DNA from: an uncultured Collinsella sp.
GTDB lineage: Bacteria; Actinomycetota; Coriobacteriia; Coriobacteriales; Coriobacteriaceae
Length of the DNA stretch: 64,000 bases
Assembly (NCBI GenBank): GCA_934668695.1
Contig: CAKUOD010000005.1
Span: 30,934-94,933 of the forward strand
Direction: 5' to 3'
How positions within the stretch are numbered: position 1 is the first letter of the stretch; each line of letters opens with the position of its first letter. The notes below the pieces were generated by a model. That model searched no databases and was not told where the DNA came from. It saw only the letters and a program-made list of their open reading frames with translations. A program made the translations under genes and the position numbers. Positions 17,903 through 24,833 of the stretch are shown here, in pieces.

Positions 17903-17944
17903 AGTAAAAGTTTCGGCAACGAGCATATGACAATCGGATAAAAG

Positions 17945-18086
17945 GAAATGACCGGCGCGGCGCCCGCACAGCCCGCGCTGGCTTGCGGAGGGAACCAGGT
18001 GGGAATCCTGGGCAAGGGACATTACTGTATAGGACGCGCGGGCGAACCGCCTCGCGCCCCAAGCCAGACTGCTTCGCCTTTTCCTC
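17945..18086 (+). promoter_or_regulatory. Cobalamin (adenosylcobalamin) riboswitch upstream of cbiK
   Basis: The conserved core GGGAACCAGGTGGGAATCC lies at about 17990-18008, followed by TGGGCA and TTACTGT near 18022. The B12-box-like AAGCCAGACTGCTTCGCC is at 18061-18078. These match the core order of cobalamin riboswitches. Directly after it, CCTTTTCCTC (18077-18086) is complementary, with one bulge, to the cbiK ribosome-binding region GAGGAAAGG (18185-18193), suggesting translational control. A small CACGGC/GCCGTG hairpin follows at 18086-18100. The 457 bases between cbiF and cbiK hold this element and the promoter. Confidence 0.88.
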
Positions 18087-18199
18087 ACGGCATCGCCGTG
18101 GCGTTAGCTCCTTGTGAACCCCGAGGGGTGCGCTTTTCTTTCGCTTGTGCCGACAAGCAACTGTCGCCGGGGGACCGGCAAACCGAGGAAAGGAAAACC

Positions 18200-19126
18200 A
18201 TGTCCGACCAGATGTCACGCCGCGGCTTCATGGGCGCCGCAGCAACCGGAGCCGTCGCGCTCGCCGGAGTCGCGCTCGCGGGCTGCTCCAACACCTCCGC
18301 GAGTTCCGAGAAATCGAGCGAAAAGGAGAAGGCCGTGAAGCCGGTCATCCTCGTCACGAGCTTCGGCACGAGCTACAACGACTCGCGCCACATCACCATC
18401 GGCGCCATTGAAGACGCTATCCGCGAGAAGTACTGGCAGGACTACGACATCCGCCGCGCCTTCACCGCGCAGATCATCATCGACAAGCTGAAGAAGCGCG
18501 ACGGCATCACGATCGACAACATGACCGAAGCGCTCGACCGCTGCGTGGAAGACGGCGTGAAGGAAATCGTCGTGCAGCCGACGCATCTCATGGCTGGCCT
18601 GGAATACGCCGACGTGAAAGACGAGCTCGACAAGTACGCCGACAAGTTCGACAAGATCTCGCTCGGCAACCCGCTGCTCACCTCCGACGACGACTACAAG
18701 AAGGTGGCCGCAGCCATTAAGGAGAACATGGCGTCCTTCGACGACGGCAAGACGGCGCTGTGCCTCATGGGTCACGGCACCGAAGCCGATTCCAACGCCG
18801 ACTATACAAAGATGCAGGAAGTGTTCAAGAACGAGGGCTTGACTCAGTTCTTCGTCGGCACCGTCGAGGCTGAACCGACCTGCGAGGATGTTATCGCCGC
18901 CGCGAGCGCCGCAGGCTACAAGAAGGCCGTGCTCGCGCCGTTCATGGTGGTCGCGGGCGACCACGCGAACAACGACATGGCAGACGAGACCGACCCCGAC
19001 AGCTGGGCTGCGAAGTTCGTGGCCGCCGGCTTCGAAGTGACGTGCCTGCTCCAGGGTCTGGGACAGAACGTCGCGGTCGACGACATCTACGTCTCGCACG
19101 TGGACGACGCCATCGCCAAGCTGTAA
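18200..19126 (+). CDS. cbiK: Sirohydrochlorin cobaltochelatase, predicted Tat-exported lipoprotein
   Basis: CbiK inserts Co2+ into sirohydrochlorin. The mature part begins VKPVILVTSFGTSYNDSR, the family start. It contains the histidine motif CLMGHGTEADSNADY and a second histidine in VVAGDHANNDMADE, the two metal-binding positions of CbiK. The N terminus is unusual: MSRRGFMG gives a twin-arginine motif (R7, R8), followed by a hydrophobic stretch and a lipobox LAGC with C29. The protein would therefore be anchored outside the membrane, unlike the cytoplasmic Salmonella enzyme but like the periplasmic CbiK of Desulfovibrio. The 308-aa start is preceded by AGGAAAGG. It heads the riboswitch-controlled rightward operon. 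Confidence 0.92.
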   Translation: MSDQMSRRGFMGAAATGAVALAGVALAGCSNTSASSEKSSEKEKAVKPVILVTSFGTSYNDSRHITIGAIEDAIREKYWQDYDIRRAFTAQIIIDKLKKRDGITIDNMTEALDRCVEDGVKEIVVQPTHLMAGLEYADVKDELDKYADKFDKISLGNPLLTSDDDYKKVAAAIKENMASFDDGKTALCLMGHGTEADSNADYTKMQEVFKNEGLTQFFVGTVEAEPTCEDVIAAASAAGYKKAVLAPFMVVAGDHANNDMADETDPDSWAAKFVAAGFEVTCLLQGLGQNVAVDDIYVSHVDDAIAKL

Positions 19127-19161
19127 ACTCGCCGCGCACGGGAGCGCCGGTCGCGTCCCCG

Positions 19162-19208
19162 TGCAACGGGCATGCGCCTTCCCCGACTGACGGCGCATGC
19201 CCGTTGCA
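19162..19208 (+). repeat. 17-bp perfect hairpin between cbiK and the lipoprotein gene
   Basis: Arms at 19162-19178 and 19192-19208 (TGCAACGGGCATGCGCC and its complement) are perfect, with a 13-nt loop. Only two T residues follow, so it is probably an mRNA processing or stability element, or a leaky terminator that reduces transporter relative to cbiK, rather than a full stop. Confidence 0.65.
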
Positions 19209-19270
19209 TTCGCATCCCGCCCGCCCACCGCACGGCGCGGGCGGTCGAAGCGATTGAAAGGAACCCCTCC

Positions 19271-19804
19271 ATGTTGAAGAAAACCCTCGCCTTCGCCCTG
19301 TCGGCGGCGCTTTTCGCGTTCTCGCTCGCCGGCTGCGGCGGAAATTCAATCGACAGCTCAAAAGCAAGCGATGCCGATTCCCAGGAAAAGACCGAGCAGG
19401 CGGCCGATGCGACCGAGGGCGCAAGCGCTTCCCCCATCACCGCCGACAAGGTGGCCGACGGCACCTATCCGATCACCGTAGATTCCAGCTCGAACATGTT
19501 CAGAATTGTGGACGCCCAGCTCATCGTGGAAAACGGCTCCATGCACTGCGTGATGACGCTTTCCGGCACGGGCTACGGCAAGCTCTTCATGGGCACGGGC
19601 GACGAGGCTGCCGCCGCGAGCGAGGCCAACTTCATCCCCTATGTGGAAAACGCGGAAGGCAAGTACACCTACGACGTGCCCGTTGACGCGCTCGACGAGG
19701 ACACCGCCTGTGCCGCGTGGAGTATTAGAAAAGAGCAGTGGTACGACCGCACGCTTGTGTTCGAATCCGCCGGCGTCGATCTGCGCGCCGACGCACTGAA
19801 GTAA
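19271..19804 (+). CDS. Lipoprotein with a NEAT-like/iron-transport-associated-like domain
   Basis: The 177-aa protein has a lipoprotein signal (MLKKTL, hydrophobic core, LAGC with C22), a Ser/Asp/Glu/Ala-rich linker to about residue 55, then one domain of about 115 residues. That domain reads ADGTYPITVDSS, MFRIVDAQLIVENG, CVMTLSGTGYGKLFMGT and VPVDALDEDTACAAWSIR. The beta-strand pattern and the strings MFRI and TLSGTGY recall surface heme/metal-binding domains of the NEAT or iron-transport-associated type, but this is pattern-based. A related domain forms the N terminus of the next gene, only 4 nt downstream. It may hand a tetrapyrrole or corrinoid to the transporter. Confidence 0.7.
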   Translation: MLKKTLAFALSAALFAFSLAGCGGNSIDSSKASDADSQEKTEQAADATEGASASPITADKVADGTYPITVDSSSNMFRIVDAQLIVENGSMHCVMTLSGTGYGKLFMGTGDEAAAASEANFIPYVENAEGKYTYDVPVDALDEDTACAAWSIRKEQWYDRTLVFESAGVDLRADALK

Positions 19805-19808
19805 CGCC

Positions 19809-21380
19809 ATGCGGTCGATTCTTCCCAAGGGGGAAAACAGGAAGCGCCACGGCATCGCGGCGCGCGCGATCGCCTGCGTTCTCGTCGCCCTGCTCGCGCT
19901 TCCCTTCGCGGGGTGCAGTGCGAGCCCGAACGCGACCGGTGGCACGGCGGGCTCTCAGGAATACACTGTGAGTGTTTCGCTTTCCGGCGGGTCAGGGCGC
20001 GCAAGCATCGCCTCGCCCACCACAATTGTGAAGGATGGTGACACCTACACCGCGACCATCACCTGGTCGAGTTCGAACTACGACAAGATGACCGTCGACG
20101 GCGTGGACTACGCGCCCGTAAACGACGGCGGAAACTCCACGTTCGAGATACCCGTCACGCTCGACGAGGACATCGCCGTGTCGGCCGAGACCGTCGCCAT
20201 GTCGACGCCGCACACCATCGACTACACGATCCACTTCGACTCATCCACCATGAAGGAGAAATCGGGCGACGAAGCAAGCGGCGGCTCCCCTGCGGGAACG
20301 GCTTCAAGCGCCGCGGCCGACTTCCACAACGCCGATTTGGGCTGTGGCTGGGAGCCGACGGGGGCACTTCACCTTGAATACGCCGAGCACTTCACTGTCG
20401 ACGAGTTCGAAGGCGGCCTGCGGCTTATCTGCGTTTCGAATGGGGAACGTTTCCTCGTGGTGCCGCAAGATGCGAAGGTACCTGATGGGTTGAGCTCCGA
20501 CATCGCGGTCATAAGGCGCCCCGCCGACAAGGTGTACCTTGTGTCGTCGGCGACGATGTGCCTGGTCGACGCGCTCGATGCGAACGACAATATCATCATG
20601 TCGGGCACGAAGGCCGACGATTGCTCGGTCGCGGGCTTCAAAAGCGCACTCGAAAGTGGGGCGATCGCCTACGGCGGCAAGTACAGCGCGCCCGACTACG
20701 AGCGAATATCGGCCTCGGGCTGCACGCTCGCCATCGAGAACACCATGATCAACCACACGCCCGATGTGAAGGAAAAGCTGCAGAAGCTCGGGCTCGTCGT
20801 GCTCACCGAACAGTCGTCGAGCGAGCCCGAAGCACTCGGGCGCGTCGAGTGGATTAAGCTTTTCGGCGTCCTATTCGACAAGGAAGACGAGGCCGCGCAC
20901 CTGTTCAACGAGCAGAAGGCCCGCGTCGAGAAAACGTCGGGGCTCGCGTCGTCAGGTAAAACCGTGGCGTATTTCTACATTAACTCGAACGGGGCCGCCG
21001 TCACGCGGCGGGCGGGCGACTACGTGGCGCAGATGATCGAGCTTGCAGGCGGCAGCTATGCGCTCGATGACGCGCAGACGGCGTCGACGTCAGGTTCGTC
21101 AGTAACGCTCGAAATGGAGCGCTTCTACGCGACGGCGAAGGATGCCGACATCATCGTCTACAACGGCACCATCGACGAATCGGTTGCCACCTTGAACGAC
21201 TTCGTAGGCAAAAACGCGCTATTGTCGCAGTTCAAAGCCGTGAAGAACGGCAACGTCTGGGTCACAAGCGCCGACATGTACCAGCAGATGACTTCCACCG
21301 CCGACATTATCGACGAGCTGCACGGGGCGTTCACCGGCGATGACGCGAGCGACTTCCATTTTCTGAGGAAGCTCGGCTAG
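19809..21380 (+). CDS. Substrate-binding lipoprotein of a FecCD-type ABC transporter, with N-terminal accessory domain
   Basis: The 523-aa protein has a lipobox FAGC with C36. Residues about 50-155 form a domain similar to the preceding lipoprotein (VKDGDTYTATITWSS, NYDKMTVDG, EIPVTLDEDIAVSAETVA). From about 185 to the end is a periplasmic-binding protein of the BtuF/FhuD class: DIAVIRRPADKVYLVSSATM, AIENTMINHTPDV, VVLTEQSSSEPEALGRVEW, VAYFYINSNGAAVTRRAGDY and a C-terminal NGNVWVTSADMYQ. Fusion of the two domains suggests that both act on the same ligand. The riboswitch context favours a corrinoid or corrinoid precursor; heme or siderophore cannot be excluded. Confidence 0.82.
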   Translation: MRSILPKGENRKRHGIAARAIACVLVALLALPFAGCSASPNATGGTAGSQEYTVSVSLSGGSGRASIASPTTIVKDGDTYTATITWSSSNYDKMTVDGVDYAPVNDGGNSTFEIPVTLDEDIAVSAETVAMSTPHTIDYTIHFDSSTMKEKSGDEASGGSPAGTASSAAADFHNADLGCGWEPTGALHLEYAEHFTVDEFEGGLRLICVSNGERFLVVPQDAKVPDGLSSDIAVIRRPADKVYLVSSATMCLVDALDANDNIIMSGTKADDCSVAGFKSALESGAIAYGGKYSAPDYERISASGCTLAIENTMINHTPDVKEKLQKLGLVVLTEQSSSEPEALGRVEWIKLFGVLFDKEDEAAHLFNEQKARVEKTSGLASSGKTVAYFYINSNGAAVTRRAGDYVAQMIELAGGSYALDDAQTASTSGSSVTLEMERFYATAKDADIIVYNGTIDESVATLNDFVGKNALLSQFKAVKNGNVWVTSADMYQQMTSTADIIDELHGAFTGDDASDFHFLRKLG

Positions 21381-21384
21381 CGCC

Positions 21385-22425
21385 ATGAGAAGCCGGATTT
21401 CCATGGCATACGACGAATCGGGGCGCGCCGCGCGGTGTCGCGTCGTGACGGCGCTGCTCGCTGTTGCCCTCATCGTGCTCGTCGGGGCCAACCTGTGCAT
21501 CGGGAGCGTGCTCGTGCCCGCAGACCACATCCCCGGCATCCTTTCGGGCGGCGCGGCCAATTCCATGGAAAGCCAGGTCATCTGGGAGATTCGCCTGCCG
21601 CGCGTGCTTTCAACCGTGCTTCTCGGCGGGGCACTTTCGCTCTCCGGGTTCCTGCTGCAGACGTTTTTCAACAACCCCATCGCCGACCCGTTCATCTTGG
21701 GCGTCTCCTCGGGCGCAAAGTTCGTCGTCGCGCTTACGATGATCGTACTTCTAGGCGCGAACCAGGCCATGTCCTCGCCGGCCATGGTGGCCGCAGCGTT
21801 TCTGGGCTCGCTTATCACCATCGGCTTCGTGCTCCTCATCGCACGGCGCATAAGTTCCATGGCCATGCTCATCGTGGCGGGTGTCATGGTGGGATACATC
21901 TGCTCGGCGGCGACGAACTTCCTCATCGCCTTCGCCGACGACCAGTCCATCGTGAACCTGCACAACTGGTCTTTGGGCAGCTTCTCGGGTTCGAGCTGGG
22001 ACGACGTGGCGGTCATCGCGGTCGTGGTGATCACCGTGAGCGCATGCGTATTCGCGATATCGAAGCCCCTTTCCGCCTTCCAGCTGGGAGAAGCCTACGC
22101 GAAAAGCGTCGGCGTGAACGTCGCACGCTTCCGCGTGGTGCTCGTCCTTCTAGCGAGCATGCTCTCCGCCTGCGTGACCGCGTTCGCTGGTCCGGTGTCA
22201 TTCGTAGGCATCGCGGTTCCGCATCTCGTGAAGTCGGCGCTAAAGTCGTCGAAGCCCATCCGCGTGATTCCTGCGTGCTTCTTGGGAGGCGCCATCTTCT
22301 GCGCGGGCTGCGATTTGATCGCGCGCACGCTGTTCTCTCCCGTCGAGCTTTCCATCAGCGCAGTCACCGCCATCTTCGGCGCGCCGGTGGTTATCGCGCT
22401 CATGTTGAAGAAGCGGGTGAGGTAG
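21385..22425 (+). CDS. FecCD-family ABC transporter permease (BtuC-like)
   Basis: This inner-membrane channel subunit serves cobalamin, siderophore or heme uptake. The 346-aa length and roughly ten hydrophobic segments fit the family. Motifs include IWEIRLPRVLSTVLLGGALSL, LQTFFNNPIADPFILGVSSG, AYAKSVGVNVARFR and the coupling-helix region AFAGPVSFVGIAVPHLVK. It starts 4 nt after the binding-protein gene and its stop abuts the ATPase ATG. The substrate is inferred from the B12 riboswitch and neighbouring genes. Confidence 0.9.
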   Translation: MRSRISMAYDESGRAARCRVVTALLAVALIVLVGANLCIGSVLVPADHIPGILSGGAANSMESQVIWEIRLPRVLSTVLLGGALSLSGFLLQTFFNNPIADPFILGVSSGAKFVVALTMIVLLGANQAMSSPAMVAAAFLGSLITIGFVLLIARRISSMAMLIVAGVMVGYICSAATNFLIAFADDQSIVNLHNWSLGSFSGSSWDDVAVIAVVVITVSACVFAISKPLSAFQLGEAYAKSVGVNVARFRVVLVLLASMLSACVTAFAGPVSFVGIAVPHLVKSALKSSKPIRVIPACFLGGAIFCAGCDLIARTLFSPVELSISAVTAIFGAPVVIALMLKKRVR

Positions 22426-23733
22426 ATGGGGGAATTCGTGCCGCGGCCCAAAACGCTCGGAGGGGACATTCCATGCTTAGACAGTCCTGAGCTCGCACGA
22501 AAGCGCCAGAAGGCACTTTCGGCTCGTGCGGAACTGCGCGTGGAACGACTCCTCCGAGCGGAGTCGAACCTCGAAGCCCCGATCGAAACGCAGGCTGACG
22601 GAGTGCCGCTTTTCCGCATAAGCGACCTGTCGGCGGGCTACGACAAGAAGGTTGTAGTCGAAGGCGTCGATCTGGAGGTTCGCGCGGGCGACGTCGTGGC
22701 GCTCATCGGGCCGAACGGCTCGGGCAAGTCGACCATCTTGAAAACCATCACACGCCATCTGGCACCGCTTGCCGGCGCGGTCGAGCTCGACGGGCGGGAG
22801 ATTTCCCGATGGAAGACGGCGGAGTTCGCAAGGAACCTTGCCGTTATGCTGACAGATCGCCCCCGGACCGAGCTCCTCACCTGCCGCGATATCGTAGAGG
22901 CGGGAAGGCATCCCTACACCGGGCGAATGGGCACACTCTCGCCCGACGACCATAGTCGGGTCGACGAGGCCATGAAAACCGCACATGTGGAAGAGCTCGC
23001 CGAGCGCGACTTCATGCAGATAAGCGACGGGCAACGCCAGCGCGTCATGCTCGCACGCGCCATCGCGCAGGATCCGCGTGTGCTCGTGCTCGACGAGCCC
23101 ACGTCGTATCTCGATATCCGCTACCAGATCGACCTGCTGCGAATACTTCGCCACCTTGCGAAATCGCGGAATGTGGCTGTCATCATGTCCATCCACGAAC
23201 TCGAGCTCGCGCAGAAAAGCGCCGACAAGGTGATTTGCGTGAAAGACGGCCGGGTCTTCCGCGCCGGCGCACCCGAGGACATATTCACGCGCGAGACGAT
23301 TGACGAGCTCTACGGCCTTCAACATGGCACCTTCAACGAGCGCTTCGGCAGCGTGGAAATTGGGCACCCGCACGGCGATGCGCACACGTTCGTCATCGCC
23401 GGCGCAGGTACGGGGTCGGCTGTGTTTCGCCAGCTCATCCGACAGGGCAAGGCGTTCTACGCGGGCGTTCTGCACGAAGGGGACATCGACTGCGAGCTCG
23501 CGCGCGACCTGGCGGCGGAATGCGTGGCCGAGCGCGCCTTCGAGCCGATCGGGGATAAAACCATAGCCCGCGCCAAAGAGCTCCTCCTCCACTGCGCGCG
23601 CCTTATCGTGTGCCCCGCCGCCTTCGGCACCATAAACGCCCGCAACGCAGAGCTCGTCGAGTTCGCACGCTCGCATGGTATCGCGGTCATGCGAGCGTGC
23701 GAAGGCACATCGGAGGATTCCCAATTGGAGTGA
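22426..23733 (+). CDS. ABC transporter ATPase (BtuD/FecE-like) with N- and C-terminal extensions
   Basis: The 435-aa protein energises the FecCD permease. About 60 non-conserved residues precede the ATPase domain (LFRISDLSAGYDKKVVVEGV). The Walker A motif GPNGSGKST is at 95-103; the signature ISDGQRQRVMLARA and Walker B VLVLDEPTSYLD follow. From about residue 310 there is an extra domain of roughly 120 residues: HTFVIAGAGTGSAVFRQLIR, AGVLHEGDIDCELARDLAAE, LLLHCARLIVCPAAFG. It is not needed for ATP hydrolysis and may be a regulatory or corrinoid-sensing domain. The ATG follows the permease TAG directly; an internal start would remove the N-terminal extension. Confidence 0.87.
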   Translation: MGEFVPRPKTLGGDIPCLDSPELARKRQKALSARAELRVERLLRAESNLEAPIETQADGVPLFRISDLSAGYDKKVVVEGVDLEVRAGDVVALIGPNGSGKSTILKTITRHLAPLAGAVELDGREISRWKTAEFARNLAVMLTDRPRTELLTCRDIVEAGRHPYTGRMGTLSPDDHSRVDEAMKTAHVEELAERDFMQISDGQRQRVMLARAIAQDPRVLVLDEPTSYLDIRYQIDLLRILRHLAKSRNVAVIMSIHELELAQKSADKVICVKDGRVFRAGAPEDIFTRETIDELYGLQHGTFNERFGSVEIGHPHGDAHTFVIAGAGTGSAVFRQLIRQGKAFYAGVLHEGDIDCELARDLAAECVAERAFEPIGDKTIARAKELLLHCARLIVCPAAFGTINARNAELVEFARSHGIAVMRACEGTSEDSQLE

Positions 23734-23759
23734 GAAGGATAAACTGGACTTTCATTTAA

Positions 23760-23993
23760 GGATCCTCAGGCTACAGCTCCTACGCCGGCGAGGTCTCCAA
23801 GGCGCCGGAGAACCTCGTGAACAGGAATTTCCACGCCGACGAGCCCAACCGGCTGTGGCTCACCGACATCACCGAGATCAGGCTCCCGGGCGGCGAGAAG
23901 GTCTACCTCGTGTACTGTCGGGATGGGCGCATCAAGAAGTCCCTCGAGTGGCTGAGCCCGATGGAGTACCGCAGGAAGCTTGGATACGCCTAG
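23760..23993 (+). pseudogene. Internally deleted IS3-family transposase (OrfB) remnant
   Basis: The 77-codon frame has no proper start. It reads NLVNRNFHADEPNRLWLTDITEI with the first DDE aspartate (WLTDIT), continues RLPGGEKVYL, and then jumps in frame to RDGRIKKSLEWLSPMEYRRK and GYA, the C-terminal end of IS150/IS3-type OrfB. About 150 residues, including the other catalytic acids, are missing, so it is inactive. It lies between the transporter operon and the right direct repeat, in a 372-bp stretch without intact genes. Confidence 0.82.
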
Positions 23994-24023
23994 GCGCGGT
24001 CCAAGAAATCGTCCGCACCCCCA
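23994..24023 (+). repeat. Right terminal inverted repeat of the IS3-type remnant
   Basis: GTCCAAGAAATCGTCCGCAC followed by CCCCA ends in CA, as IS3 ends do. Its complement shares the core ATTTCTTGGAC with the left end of the element at 63923-64000. The last base, 24023, is immediately followed by the 53-bp direct repeat. Confidence 0.65.
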
Positions 24024-24076
24024 TATGCTATCTAGCAGCAAAAACAGAAACTATTTAACCGCAACTCATTGAAGGG
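24024..24076 (+). repeat. Right copy of the 53-bp direct repeat flanking the cobalamin island
   Basis: It matches 1140-1192 at 50 of 53 positions and begins the base after the IS3-type remnant. Downstream sequence (ATGCTTGGG...) leads into the tetR gene, which is presumably the original right neighbour of the permease locus. Confidence 0.85.
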
Positions 24077-24105
24077 ATGCTTGGGAACATATGCCGGCAG
24101 TAGGC

Positions 24106-24717
24106 CTAATCCAAGCGAGATTCCAGACTCGACAGGCCATTGAGTGTCAGGTCGTTGGCGACCTCCGAGACGCGCTCGATAGGAACCGAGCCGTCAGACA
24201 GCGCCCATGTGCGATAGATTCCGATAATACCCGACAGCAAAAACGCCAGATAGTAGTCGAACATCTCGTCCTTGAGACCTTGGGGCAGCAGATCGCGCTC
24301 GGCAATCTCGTGCTCGAGCGGCGCACGAAGACGAGCCATAAAATCATCGAGCGGAATGTTCTCGATCAGCTGACGATTGAGCACCAGGTTGTTGCACAGC
24401 GCCTCGTTAACGGTTTTAAAGAAGGTCGCCGCCGCGCCCAGGGCGCGCTCGTTGGTGTCACCGTCCATGGAAGCAAGCGTTTTCTCGACCGAGTCGACAA
24501 TCATCTCCACCACATCGACGGCAATGGCATCGAGCAAGCCATCAACCGTACCAAAGTGCACGTAGAAGGTTTTACGGTCGACATTGGCCTCGCGCGCGAT
24601 GGCACTCACCGTAATGTCTGCCAGCGGCTTTTCCATGAGCAAGCGCTCAAAAGCGGAAAGGATGGCATTGCGGCTGCGAACGATACGGCGATCAATACGC
24701 GGTTTACTGGTGGCCAT
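24106..24717 (-). CDS. TetR/AcrR-family transcriptional regulator
   Basis: The 203-aa repressor begins MATSKPRIDRRIVRSRNAIL. Its N-terminal helix-turn-helix is DITVSAIAREANVDRKTFYVHFG, near residues 32-54, the classical TetR DNA-recognition pattern. The rest is helical ligand-binding domain with a hydrophobic stretch YYLAFLLSGIIGIYRTW. The start at 24717 removes a short upstream extension that overlaps the promoter region. A perfect inverted repeat lies 37 bp upstream and is the likely autoregulatory operator. It may have controlled the MacB-type exporter now on the far side of the island. Confidence 0.88.
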   Translation of the reverse strand: MATSKPRIDRRIVRSRNAILSAFERLLMEKPLADITVSAIAREANVDRKTFYVHFGTVDGLLDAIAVDVVEMIVDSVEKTLASMDGDTNERALGAAATFFKTVNEALCNNLVLNRQLIENIPLDDFMARLRAPLEHEIAERDLLPQGLKDEMFDYYLAFLLSGIIGIYRTWALSDGSVPIERVSEVANDLTLNGLSSLESRLD

Positions 24718-24754
24718 GGGTGTGTCCCTTCGATATGCGAGCATTCATCAACAG

Positions 24755-24790
24755 ATGAGAGATAATCTACGTAAGAGGATTATCTCTCAT
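24755..24790. promoter_or_regulatory. TetR operator: perfect 13-bp inverted repeat
   Basis: ATGAGAGATAATC at 24755-24767 and its exact complement GATTATCTCTCAT at 24778-24790 are separated by 10 bp. The size, symmetry and place directly upstream of tetR fit a repressor operator. Confidence 0.75.
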
Positions 24791-24833
24791 ACAGCTCAAA
24801 TATGCCCCGCATCATGAAGAACGCACGACTGTC

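Larger units (their letters stand above)
1193..24023. mobile_element. Cobalamin biosynthesis island bounded by 53-bp direct repeats and IS remnants
   Basis: About 22.8 kb lies between the two repeat copies. The biosynthetic part is clearly more GC-rich than the flanking genes, with very heavy GCG, CGC and CTC codon use. The left junction coincides with an IstA-like fragment and the right junction with the terminal CA of a deleted IS3-type element. All genes inside serve corrinoid synthesis or transport. No integrase, relaxase or intact transposase is visible, so it is not self-mobile as seen. Acquisition by transfer from a GC-richer actinobacterium is an inference. Confidence 0.7.

Noticed and set aside
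17743..17940. A second cobalamin riboswitch before cbiF on the minus strand
   Set aside because: AGCCAGGGCGGGCTGC is B12-box-like, but the GGTG..AATCC core and the ACTGT element are missing.
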